DNA of 32,744 bases from an uncultured Treponema sp. (GTDB lineage Bacteria > Spirochaetota > Spirochaetia > Treponematales > Treponemataceae): the NCBI GenBank assembly GCA_944389965.1, contig CALXOI010000012.1:1-32744 (forward strand). The letters are read 5' to 3'. Below, in pieces: positions 24,250-31,213 of the stretch. The notes below the pieces were generated by a model that was given only the letters and a program-made list of their open reading frames with translations, was not told the origin of the DNA and ran no database searches. Each line of letters opens with the position of its first letter. Position 1 is the first letter of the stretch. Position numbers and translations under genes: made by a program.

Positions 24250-25563
24250 ATGCAGTTTGTAAGTACCCGGAACAATAAAGAACTTATCAGTTTTTCTCAG
24301 GCGATTACGCAATGTCTAGGCAGTGATGGCGGTTTATATGTTCCTGCGTATGCGGAGAATCTTGCTCCATGGATTTATTATCTGAATGAGACGACGTCAT
24401 TTTCATCTTTGGCGGGCGCACTGACTTCTGCATTGATAAAAGAGGAATTCAGTCCGATTATTTCGGAAGCAATTGCTACGAAAGCGTTTCCATATAATCC
24501 TGCGTTCCGCCAGCTGGATAACAATTTGTATACTTTGGATTTGTTTACCGGTCCCTCTGGTTCCCATAAAGATTTTGGTGTGTCATATCTGGCTGCGTGT
24601 CTTGAATATACACTTCTTATGCAGGATAAATATGCTGTTGTATTTGGTATTTCTGATGGGGAAATTGGAACCTGTGTTGCCCAGGCAATGCGGGGAAAAA
24701 CCCGGTTGAAATCTGTTTTGCTGTATGCAAAAGGAACGCTCCGGGGATTTGATCCTCAGGATTGTGTGTGGAACGGCGGCAATATTTATCCGGTAGAAGT
24801 TGACGGTTCGTTTGAAGATTGCAGCAGGCTGGCCGGTGCGGTTTTTGCAGATACCGGACTGGTAAAAGAATACGGCTTGACTTTGGCAAATACAGTAAAT
24901 ATTGGCCGCTTGTTGCCGCAGACATTTTTCTATATTTATGCATTTTCCCGGTTGAAGGGAAAAGTATTTGGTGACATATTTTATGCACTGGCGCCGGGAA
25001 ATTATGGGAATTTAGTGGCAGGCTTGTATGGCTGGAAATTTTCCCTGCCGGTTAATGGTTTTATCACGGAATGTACTCCTGCGGTAACGGTAGATTCGTT
25101 CGGACAGTGTCAGGTATTGGATGCAGTTGTTCCACTGGATAAACGGGGACCCACCGATCCCGGCAGTCCCTCTAATTTGGAGCGGTTGGAAGAAGTTTTT
25201 TTTGCAAATCCTGCGGTTCTGAAAGGTCTGGTATATCCTTCGCCGGTTTCAGAAAAAGAACGGGAAGCCGCCTGCAAAGAATTGTTTATAAAGTACGGAA
25301 TGTTTGCGGATGGTGAAACCGCCGGTGCATATGCTGCCGCCAAAAAACATACGGATGCGTTCCAAAGTGAAGACAGTACTATCGTTCTGGTATCCCGGGA
25401 TCATCCTTCGTATCATGCTGAGCAAATCCGCCATTGGTGCGGGGAAGCACCTACCGTACCTGACCGGATACAGCCGCTGTTACAGCCGGTTGTACCGGAA
25501 AGACGGATTCCTGCTGACAAAGCTGCGGTAGTGCGGATTCTGGAAGAACTCGGGCGGTTGTAA
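24250..25563 (+). CDS. thrC: threonine synthase (divergent, threonine-synthase-like)
   Basis: This 437-residue PLP enzyme of the threonine-synthase family would convert O-phosphohomoserine to threonine and phosphate. It has the N-terminal SDGGLYVP, the PLP-lysine region GPSGSHKDFG (Lys107), LANTVNIGRLLPQTFFYIYAF and the phosphate-binding GNYGNLVAG (residues 250-258). These support the family. However, the usual GPTLAFKDF is GPSGSHKDF, and the TSGDTG motif reads ISDGEIG (134-140), so key PLP-pocket residues differ. It may be a spirochaete variant or a THNSL-like enzyme with altered activity. The start has GAGG about eight bases upstream. No thrA, thrB or asd is in the window. Confidence 0.82.
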   Translation: MQFVSTRNNKELISFSQAITQCLGSDGGLYVPAYAENLAPWIYYLNETTSFSSLAGALTSALIKEEFSPIISEAIATKAFPYNPAFRQLDNNLYTLDLFTGPSGSHKDFGVSYLAACLEYTLLMQDKYAVVFGISDGEIGTCVAQAMRGKTRLKSVLLYAKGTLRGFDPQDCVWNGGNIYPVEVDGSFEDCSRLAGAVFADTGLVKEYGLTLANTVNIGRLLPQTFFYIYAFSRLKGKVFGDIFYALAPGNYGNLVAGLYGWKFSLPVNGFITECTPAVTVDSFGQCQVLDAVVPLDKRGPTDPGSPSNLERLEEVFFANPAVLKGLVYPSPVSEKEREAACKELFIKYGMFADGETAGAYAAAKKHTDAFQSEDSTIVLVSRDHPSYHAEQIRHWCGEAPTVPDRIQPLLQPVVPERRIPADKAAVVRILEELGRL

Positions 25564-25627
25564 TAGCCGGATAGTATGCAGCGCTGGTATTGGTGTTTTT
25601 AAGAACCGGTCCGTGCTGCAGCGCAGG

Positions 25628-25875
25628 CTGCCGTCCGGCAATGTCTGTGTGATGGATATTACCATGCATGGGTGCCGGGAGCCGCTATCCATTGTGTTGC
25701 CGTGCAGGGATTGTGGTTCCGCGGTATTGTTTATACCTTGATATGCCTGTAGCTGATGTGGGTGAGAGTTGTTGAGGGCAGCCGGAGCTGCGGCTTTGTC
25801 TGTTTTAGTATAAATATACTTGGCTTTATCCGGTATATCATGTGCCGGTTAATAAAAAAGGACTGCCGTCCGGCA
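25628..25875 (+). repeat. direct repeat of a hairpin-forming 13-mer in a gene-free stretch
   Basis: CTGCCGTCCGGCA occurs at 25628-25640 and again at 25863-25875, where it is the core of a terminator. Each copy can fold on itself. The stretch 25564-25850 has no gene. It also holds a weak stem (GCAGC/GCTGC near 25778-25791) followed by T-rich sequence that might end the upstream transcript. Confidence 0.5.
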
Positions 25876-25879
25876 GCCC
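25854..25879 (-). terminator. rho-independent terminator of the outer-membrane protein gene
   Basis: On the minus strand GGGCTGCCG pairs with CGGCAGTCC (25860-25879, one G-T pair) around a two-base loop and is followed by six T (complement of 25854-25859). It lies 24 bases after the stop at 25904. Confidence 0.9.
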
Positions 25880-25903
25880 TTCCTATTTCAAACACCGTTG
25901 TTA

Positions 25904-26656
25904 TCAGAAATTGATTCCGATTCCTACATGGGGTCTGACGGCAAACCGGAAAAAATCAGATAAGCTTTCAGTGTAGTTTGAGGTTTCCATGGAACCTATA
26001 CCATATTCATTTTCAACATAGAATTTATCCCTGTTGGAAGTGTAATAGAAGTCAAAAATAAGGTCACAACCGGCAACAAAACAAACCCGTTTTGTATTTC
26101 CAATCCGAACCTGCGGTGTTACTGCAAGACCCAGCATGATAAAATCTTCATAACAATTGTCATAACCCATTACCGCTTTTGTTGAAGTCATGCCTCCCAA
26201 AAAATGGAATCCGAGTCCTGTCTGGAACCGGATGTCTGGTGAGCCGCAGTCAATTCCGAATGCAGGTCCGATGGCAAATTCCCATAACGTCACCGCTTCA
26301 TTAAAGCCGCTTTCTGCCGCTGCATTAGCTTTTTCTCCGTTGACGTTAAGCTTTTCAAACAGGAAGCCGCCCATGGGACAAATGGAAACGGTTGCAAAGG
26401 CTCCCAGCATGTCGTTTACCAGAAAAAAGTTATAGGAACTGACTTTTAAATCCACTGTAAAATCATTACGGGTAAAATCTACTTGCGGATAGATGTTTTT
26501 TTCATTAGTATTGTTCGAATTAAACTCCTGTAAATTTTCCAGTCCCACCGATTGGAATCCCCAGCCACCGCCTAAAGTTATATCAAGTCCGTATTTTCCA
26601 GCAAAAGCAGTGAATGTGCAACAGAACAGTACAAATGTTATCAGTATTTTTTTCAT
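25904..26656 (-). CDS. predicted outer-membrane beta-barrel protein with signal peptide
   Basis: This 250-residue protein has a clear Sec signal peptide (MKKILITFVLFCCTFTAFA, cleavage expected after AFA). The rest alternates polar and hydrophobic residues with many Gly and aromatic residues (for example ITLGGGWGFQSVG, FAIGPAFGID, RFQTGLGFHFLGG). It ends GIGINF with a C-terminal Phe, as BAM-assembled barrels do. Small barrels of this style are widespread in Treponema; the function (porin, adhesin, structural) is not known. A strong Shine-Dalgarno AGAGGAGG lies nine bases before the ATG, and a near-perfect promoter lies upstream, so it is probably well expressed. It is monocistronic with its own terminator. 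Confidence 0.78.
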   Translation of the reverse strand: MKKILITFVLFCCTFTAFAGKYGLDITLGGGWGFQSVGLENLQEFNSNNTNEKNIYPQVDFTRNDFTVDLKVSSYNFFLVNDMLGAFATVSICPMGGFLFEKLNVNGEKANAAAESGFNEAVTLWEFAIGPAFGIDCGSPDIRFQTGLGFHFLGGMTSTKAVMGYDNCYEDFIMLGLAVTPQVRIGNTKRVCFVAGCDLIFDFYYTSNRDKFYVENEYGIGSMETSNYTESLSDFFRFAVRPHVGIGINF

Positions 26657-26726
26657 AAAATAAAACCTCCTCTGAAAAAACGTGATATTTTGTTACTTTT
26701 GCACAATTATTTTGTACGTATTTATT

Positions 26727-26755
26727 ATTTTAGATGTATTATGTTTATTTGTCAA
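26727..26755 (-). promoter_or_regulatory. sigma-70-type promoter of the outer-membrane protein gene
   Basis: On the minus strand TTGACA (complement of 26750-26755), a 17-base spacer and TAAAAT (complement of 26727-26732) predict a start near 26720 and a leader of about 63 bases with a strong Shine-Dalgarno. Confidence 0.8.
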
Positions 26756-26760
26756 ATTTT

Positions 26761-26774
26761 AATTACCGGTAATT
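26761..26774. promoter_or_regulatory. 14-base perfect palindrome upstream of the OMP promoter
   Basis: AATTACCGGTAATT is fully symmetric and lies six bases upstream of the OMP -35, a plausible operator position. Its centre is ACCGGT, which is common in this genome. The 11-mer GGTAATTCAGG covering its right half recurs at 27164-27174. Confidence 0.35.
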
Positions 26775-26870
26775 CAGGTTTGCAACCGGTAAAATATAAT
26801 GCCGCGGAAGTAAAAAGGTTTCTTTGAACTGCGAACCGTTATAATTTTGTTACCACACAAAAATAATACT

Positions 26871-27052
26871 ATGGAAGAAAGAAGCCTTATGGAACGTGAG
26901 GTAGAAAAGGGAAAAAATTCACGTATTTTAAGTATGAGAAAAGATTTGTTCCGGAATTTTATCTGAAAGGCACAAAACGTTTTCCCATAATAACGAAAAC
27001 AGAATTTATGGATTTTGGCAGTATTGAAAAATCAAGGAACGGAACAAACTGA
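26871..27052 (+). pseudogene. possible small decayed gene in a gene-free stretch
   Basis: The 780 bases between the OMP promoter and the tRNA have no intact gene. From ATG 26871 a 31-codon frame (MEERSLMEREVEKGK...) runs to 26966. A second frame, open from 26900 to 27052, reads on as protein-like sequence (FVPEFYLKGTKRFPI, then TEFMDFGSIEK). A one-base shift in the A6 run at 26912-26917 would join them into about 60 residues. I do not recognise the product. TATAAT-like boxes lie just upstream. It may be a remnant, a frameshifted small gene, or chance. Confidence 0.3.
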
Positions 27053-27296
27053 ACCGCGTTCTGTTTTGCACATCCCTATCGCGCCGATGAACAGAAACCA
27101 ATGAAAACCGCAACAGGTATTCAAATTAAAAAAACGGCGGCATTATTATTTGCAAGTGGCTACGGTAATTCAGGCTGAAGGTGTAATATACTTTATACTG
27201 TACTGCGGACATCAGATTGTGGAAGTAATTCTGTATTTTACAAAATAATTTTGTTTGTGTGGTGCCAGTATGATTTTTCCCTGTGGAATTCCGTGT

Positions 27297-27345
27297 AAAA
27301 GATCGGGGCCGTCCTGTTAGAACAGCCCCGGCGTGCAAAACACGC
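27297..27345 (-). other. adjacent hairpins in the intergenic region (possible terminator or small RNA end)
   Basis: A stem of CGGGG/CCCCG plus CTGTT/AACAG with a five-base bulge (27304-27330) abuts a second hairpin GCGTG-CAAAA-CACGC (27331-27345). On the minus strand the first hairpin is followed by GATCTTTT, resembling a terminator. The only minus-strand gene upstream, tRNA-Cys, already has its own terminator, so a small RNA in 27346-27436 is conceivable but unproven. Confidence 0.35.
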
Positions 27346-27436
27346 ATATATAAAATAAAAGGGAAAGAGTTTTTTATTACCGCGCAGTATAATTCGCAGG
27401 CAGAACAATGCGGTCCGTATCCACGGCTTTCCCCAT

Positions 27437-27468
27437 AAAAGAAAAGAACCGCTTGCACGGTTCTTTTC
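27437..27468 (-). terminator. rho-independent terminator of tRNA-Cys
   Basis: GAAAAGAACCG and CGGTTCTTTTC (27441-27451 and 27458-27468) form a perfect 11-bp stem with a six-base loop. On the minus strand it is followed by TTTT. It begins three bases after the tRNA end. Confidence 0.9.
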
Positions 27469-27471
27469 AAA

Positions 27472-27543
27472 AGGCGCCAATCAGAATCGAACTGATGAAT
27501 AACGGTTTTGCAGACCGCTCCCTTACCACTTGGGCATGGCGCC
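27472..27543 (-). tRNA. tRNA-Cys (anticodon GCA)
   Basis: The minus strand folds into a full cloverleaf of 72 bases. The acceptor stem is GGCGCCA/TGGCGCC with U73 as discriminator, as expected for tRNA-Cys. The D stem is CCC/GGG, the anticodon stem GCGGT/ACCGT encloses the loop CTGCAAA (anticodon GCA), the variable loop has five bases, and the T stem ATCAG/CTGAT encloses TTCGATT. CCA is not encoded and must be added after transcription. A promoter lies upstream and a terminator directly downstream, so it is transcribed alone, divergently from trxB. Confidence 0.97.
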
Positions 27544-27554
27544 ATAACGCATAT

Positions 27555-27583
27555 ACATTACCAAAAAAAAACTCTCTTGTCTA
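27555..27583 (-). promoter_or_regulatory. promoter of tRNA-Cys
   Basis: On the minus strand TAGACA (complement of 27578-27583), a 17-base spacer containing a T9 run, and TAATGT (complement of 27555-27560) lie about 12 bases before the tRNA. Confidence 0.6.
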
Positions 27584-27604
27584 GTATCTCTTCTTAAAAA
27601 AAGG

Positions 27605-27610
27605 TATAAT
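27605..27610 (+). promoter_or_regulatory. -10 box of trxB (leaderless arrangement)
   Basis: A consensus TATAAT ends seven bases before the trxB ATG, with no Shine-Dalgarno between. The -35 is poor; TTGTCT at 27577-27582 is 22 bases away and overlaps the divergent tRNA promoter. Confidence 0.55.
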
Positions 27611-27617
27611 CATTCGT

Positions 27618-28550
27618 ATGGAATTTGAAAAGTATGATGTAATTATTATCGGGGCTGGTGTCGCAGGCTTGTCATCTGCCGGATACGCTGCCCGTTCCTG
27701 TTTAAAAACACTTGTTCTGGATGCAGGCGGTAGTCAGGCACAGAATATCCGGGATTTGGAAAATTATCCCGGTGTATATCCTCCTGTATCCGGGCATGAA
27801 TTTATTGAAACCTTGAAGAAACAGGCTGTTGTGTTCGGTGCTGAAATAAGAAGCAGCAGGGTTGGGGCGGTGGATAAAATTAATAATACTTTTGTCGTGC
27901 ATACTGCATCAGAGTCTGTTGTTTCAGATGCACTGATTCTTGCGACCGGTGCTGTTCCCCGCAAACTGGATGTTCCCGGCGAGGATTACTTTGCCGGGAG
28001 AGGCGTATCTTATTGTGCTGCCTGTGACGGCCCGTTCTTTAAAAATAAACGGATTGCGGTTATCGGCGGCGGTGATGCTGCCTGTGATGAAGCGGTTGTC
28101 CTGTCTGATTATGCATCATCGGTAACGGTGATTCACCGGAAAAGCCGGTTCCGGGCACAAAAAGCTATAGCAGATCGTGTGCTGAAAAATGACCGTATTA
28201 ATGTTAAATTCAATACGGTTGTTCAGGAAATTACCGGAACCGTTGCAGTGGAAGCGCTCCGGTTAAAAAATACGGTTACCGGCGAAGAATCATTGTGTGC
28301 GGTTGACGGTGTTTTTATTTTTGTAGGAACAATTCCGGTGACAGATTTAATGCCGGTGCTGAAACATGATGAAAAAGGGTTTGTGCTGACTGATGAATAT
28401 ATGTCTACCAGAGTTCCCGGTTTATTCTGTGCCGGAGACGTCCGGGTAAAACCGTTCCGTCAGGTGGTGACAGCTGCTGCCGACGGTGCTGTGGCCGCAC
28501 ATTCTGCTGCTGCATATATCCGCAGTATCCGCGACGGAGTTTACATCTGA
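27618..28550 (+). CDS. trxB: thioredoxin-disulfide reductase
   Basis: This 310-residue FAD/NADPH enzyme passes electrons from NADPH to thioredoxin in the cytosol. The FAD-binding GAGVAG is at residues 12-17, the redox pair is CAAC (Cys133, Cys136; the usual form is CATC), and the NADPH-binding GGGDAACDEA is at 150-159. HRKSRFRA (the usual HRRxxFRA) recognises NADPH, and LFCAGDVR plus the following VVTAAADGAVAA close the FAD domain. Length is typical. The start has no Shine-Dalgarno, and TATAAT lies seven bases upstream. The stop overlaps the next ATG (TGATG), tying it to the GH3 gene. No thioredoxin gene is in the window. Confidence 0.95.
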   Translation: MEFEKYDVIIIGAGVAGLSSAGYAARSCLKTLVLDAGGSQAQNIRDLENYPGVYPPVSGHEFIETLKKQAVVFGAEIRSSRVGAVDKINNTFVVHTASESVVSDALILATGAVPRKLDVPGEDYFAGRGVSYCAACDGPFFKNKRIAVIGGGDAACDEAVVLSDYASSVTVIHRKSRFRAQKAIADRVLKNDRINVKFNTVVQEITGTVAVEALRLKNTVTGEESLCAVDGVFIFVGTIPVTDLMPVLKHDEKGFVLTDEYMSTRVPGLFCAGDVRVKPFRQVVTAAADGAVAAHSAAAYIRSIRDGVYI

Positions 28551-30262
28551 TGTTGCGTCGGTTGCTGCGACAGGTTGTGGGTGTTGTGCTGCTGTGTGCC
28601 GGTACATCATTTTTACCGGCTGCTGCCCAATCTGTTGATGGTTTACCTGATGATATTACTTTCTGGAGTGATTATCCGTCAGATATTCTGGCACCGGCAC
28701 TGGTTGCCCGGATGACCGATGAAGAACTGTTATCCCAGATTTTTATGTTTGGATGGGCAGGACAGGAACCATCTGAATTACTCAACCAGTGGGTTCTGGA
28801 CCGGGGATTGGGGAGTGTAAAAGTATTCGGCTGGAACACAGATGATATTGTTCTTGTTGCAGAATCAATTACAAGCCTTCAGCAAAAAGCAATGCAACGG
28901 CGTTTTCAGATTCCTCTGTTTGTGGCTACAGACCAGGAAGGTGGCTGGATACGTCATGTAAAGGGGGAAACAAGTGAAACCCCTGGTAATCTGGCAATCG
29001 GTGCTTCCGGGTATCCGGCGGATGCGTGGTATTCCGGGTATTACATCAGCCGGGAACTGCGGGTCTTGGGTATCAATATGAATTTTGCACCTACCGTTGA
29101 TTTGTACACTAACCATGATTCTTCTGTAATCGGGCCCCGTTCTTTCAGTGAGAATCCTGAACATGCAGGTATCCTTGGTGCAGCTTTTGCTGCAGGGTCG
29201 ATGGCGGCTGGTGTTATTCCTACTGCAAAACATTTTCCTGGACACGGGGATACCGGAATTGATTCCCACGGCAGCCTTCCTGTCATTTCAATTGACTATG
29301 ATACATTGATGAACCGGGAACTGGTTCCATTTAAATATTTAATAGAAGAAAATATTCCTGCCGTCATGTCCGGGCATTTGAGTTTTCCGGAAATCACGGA
29401 AACGGGGGAACCGGCATCGCTGTCAAAAACTTTTTTAACTGATATTTTACGGAATGAACTGGGATTTAACGGACTTATTATTACCGATGATATGATGATG
29501 AACGGTGCAACTATGTGGGCCGGCAGTTTGTCCGCTGCATTCCGGATGGCAATTGAAGCTGGTAATGATATCATTATCTCTTCTACAACAGCCCGGCTGG
29601 ATGAAGCATTGTGGACTGTAAATCTTGATTTAATGAAGTCATCTCCGGAATTCCGCCGGCAGGTTGCAGACGCTGCCCGCAGGGTGATACAGACAAAACT
29701 TGACTATTTTAAAGGTAGTAATCCGGTTCCGTTGTATCCCGATATTTCAAAGATTTCGGAACTTATTCCGGACCCTGACGGGCAGTCTTTTTTTCTTGCA
29801 CAGGCATGCCGGTCTATCACGCTGTATAAAGGCGGGGATTTTCCTTACCAGCCGGAACCCGGAGAACGGATTCTGTTGGCGGGGCAAACCCAGTTTCCTG
29901 AATTTTTTGAGGAGGGGTTACGCCGTTATCCTGATGCAAAACGGTTGCAGTTCAATTATTCCATGGGACCGAACGAAACCGATTGGATGTCTAATTATAT
30001 CGAAGAACTTGCTGCCGGTTATGATACAGTAATTATTTGTGTTGCGGACAGTGGCAGTGCTGCGGTGGCATCCCGGTTGAAATATCTGGGAGTAAAGACA
30101 ATTGTGATTTCTGTCCTTGCCCCAATACCGGCTCTGCCGACTGCCGGTTGGGCTGATACTGTGCTGATGGCATATAGTTATTCTCCATATTCTTTTAATG
30201 CCGTATTCGGTGCCCTTTCCGGTGAATTTCCGGTACGGGGAATTTTCCCGTTGTCGGATTAA
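28550..30262 (+). CDS. secreted glycoside hydrolase family 3, NagZ-like beta-N-acetylhexosaminidase
   Basis: This 570-residue protein begins with a signal peptide (residues 1-27, ending FLPAAAQS), so it acts in the periplasm or is secreted. The GH3 domain has TDQEGGWIRHV, the NagZ signature KHFPGHGDTGIDSH (227-240, giving the Asp238-His240 acid/base dyad of this subfamily) and LIITDDMMMNGA with the nucleophile Asp313. The C-terminal 190 residues form a second domain, as in two-domain Gram-positive NagZ. The likely substrate is GlcNAc-containing peptidoglycan fragments; other beta-hexosaminides are possible. It overlaps trxB by one base (TGATG) with GGAG ten bases before the ATG, and is followed after three bases by the GNAT gene. 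Confidence 0.87.
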   Translation: MLRRLLRQVVGVVLLCAGTSFLPAAAQSVDGLPDDITFWSDYPSDILAPALVARMTDEELLSQIFMFGWAGQEPSELLNQWVLDRGLGSVKVFGWNTDDIVLVAESITSLQQKAMQRRFQIPLFVATDQEGGWIRHVKGETSETPGNLAIGASGYPADAWYSGYYISRELRVLGINMNFAPTVDLYTNHDSSVIGPRSFSENPEHAGILGAAFAAGSMAAGVIPTAKHFPGHGDTGIDSHGSLPVISIDYDTLMNRELVPFKYLIEENIPAVMSGHLSFPEITETGEPASLSKTFLTDILRNELGFNGLIITDDMMMNGATMWAGSLSAAFRMAIEAGNDIIISSTTARLDEALWTVNLDLMKSSPEFRRQVADAARRVIQTKLDYFKGSNPVPLYPDISKISELIPDPDGQSFFLAQACRSITLYKGGDFPYQPEPGERILLAGQTQFPEFFEEGLRRYPDAKRLQFNYSMGPNETDWMSNYIEELAAGYDTVIICVADSGSAAVASRLKYLGVKTIVISVLAPIPALPTAGWADTVLMAYSYSPYSFNAVFGALSGEFPVRGIFPLSD

Positions 30263-30265
30263 GTC

Positions 30266-31213
30266 ATGTGTGCTTCTGTTTGTGTGGTTCCCGTTCAGGA
30301 TTTTTCCCCGGATTTGCTTTGTCAATTTTTGTTCAGGTATGAGTGTTATTGCGTATCTCTGATGGAACGTTTGCACAGTTCTTCCGGTTTAGGTAATGGC
30401 GTGTGTTTTTCTGACGGAACTACAATATATGGAGTGCTCTGGCTGTCTCCTGCAGGATTATTGTTGCATTGTATTCCCGGCAGGTATAGTCCGGATATGG
30501 CACAGAAAATTACCGGTGCTGCTGCGGAGTTTCTGCGGGGAAAAAAAATATACTGTATTAGTGGTCCGGAAGCTGGAACTGATCTGCTGGTTCATGGTGC
30601 TGCCGCCGGTTTGTGCCGGGAATCGGATACCGTGTCGGGTTCCGGTTCTGCCGGTACTGGCATTATTCTGCCCGGTTTGCCGCTTGAAATGCGCCGGTAC
30701 CATTTAATGTGCCGTACCGGGGGAATATCAGAAACGATGGTGGTAAAACCTGCTGGCTATATGAATAAACTAAAGAGGGTTAGCCCGGTTCCGGTTGTTC
30801 AGTGTTGCCCCGGTGATGAAGCCGGCTTGTATCTATTACAGAAAGAATACGATAGGGTTGAAGTTTTACCGGCGGCATTCCCGTTTGATGAACGTTTGTG
30901 CAGGGTTAATTTGCGGCGGGCCCTGGCTGCCGGCAGAGTGTATGCTGTTCCTGATACCGGCAGCGGCTTTACTGCAAAGGCTGCAATAAGCGCTGTTTCT
31001 CCGCATTTTGTTCTGATAGGCGGTGTGTTTACGCTTCCAAAATACCGTCGCCGTGGGTATGCGGCCGGTTTAGTAACATTTCTTGCCGAAAACGCCGCAG
31101 TGCAGGGAAAGCATGCCGTTTTATTTGTGCGGCGTAATAATATGACAGCTCTGCACGCATATGAACGTGCGGGGTTCTCTGTTACCGGATCGTATGCTAT
31201 TGCATATTACTGA
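30266..31213 (+). CDS. GNAT-family N-acetyltransferase
   Basis: In this 315-residue protein only the C-terminal third is recognisable: LIGGVFTLPKYRRRGYAAGLVTFL is GNAT motif A, with the acetyl-CoA-binding R/Q-x-x-G-x-G/A loop as RRRGYA, followed by VLFVRRNNMTALHAYERAGF (motif B). The N-terminal 200 residues are probably a degenerate second GNAT-like domain or a substrate domain, rich in Cys and Gly, with no motif I can name. The start at 30266 is three bases after the GH3 stop and has a weak Shine-Dalgarno, so it depends on the upstream gene. The substrate is unknown. The 3' end overlaps the convergent EAL gene by 7 bases. Confidence 0.78.
   Translation: MCASVCVVPVQDFSPDLLCQFLFRYECYCVSLMERLHSSSGLGNGVCFSDGTTIYGVLWLSPAGLLLHCIPGRYSPDMAQKITGAAAEFLRGKKIYCISGPEAGTDLLVHGAAAGLCRESDTVSGSGSAGTGIILPGLPLEMRRYHLMCRTGGISETMVVKPAGYMNKLKRVSPVPVVQCCPGDEAGLYLLQKEYDRVEVLPAAFPFDERLCRVNLRRALAAGRVYAVPDTGSGFTAKAAISAVSPHFVLIGGVFTLPKYRRRGYAAGLVTFLAENAAVQGKHAVLFVRRNNMTALHAYERAGFSVTGSYAIAYY

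Noticed and set aside
27126-27545. 139-codon minus-strand frame between the OMP gene and trxB
   Set aside because: It runs through the tRNA-Cys gene and its terminator, so it cannot be a real protein gene.
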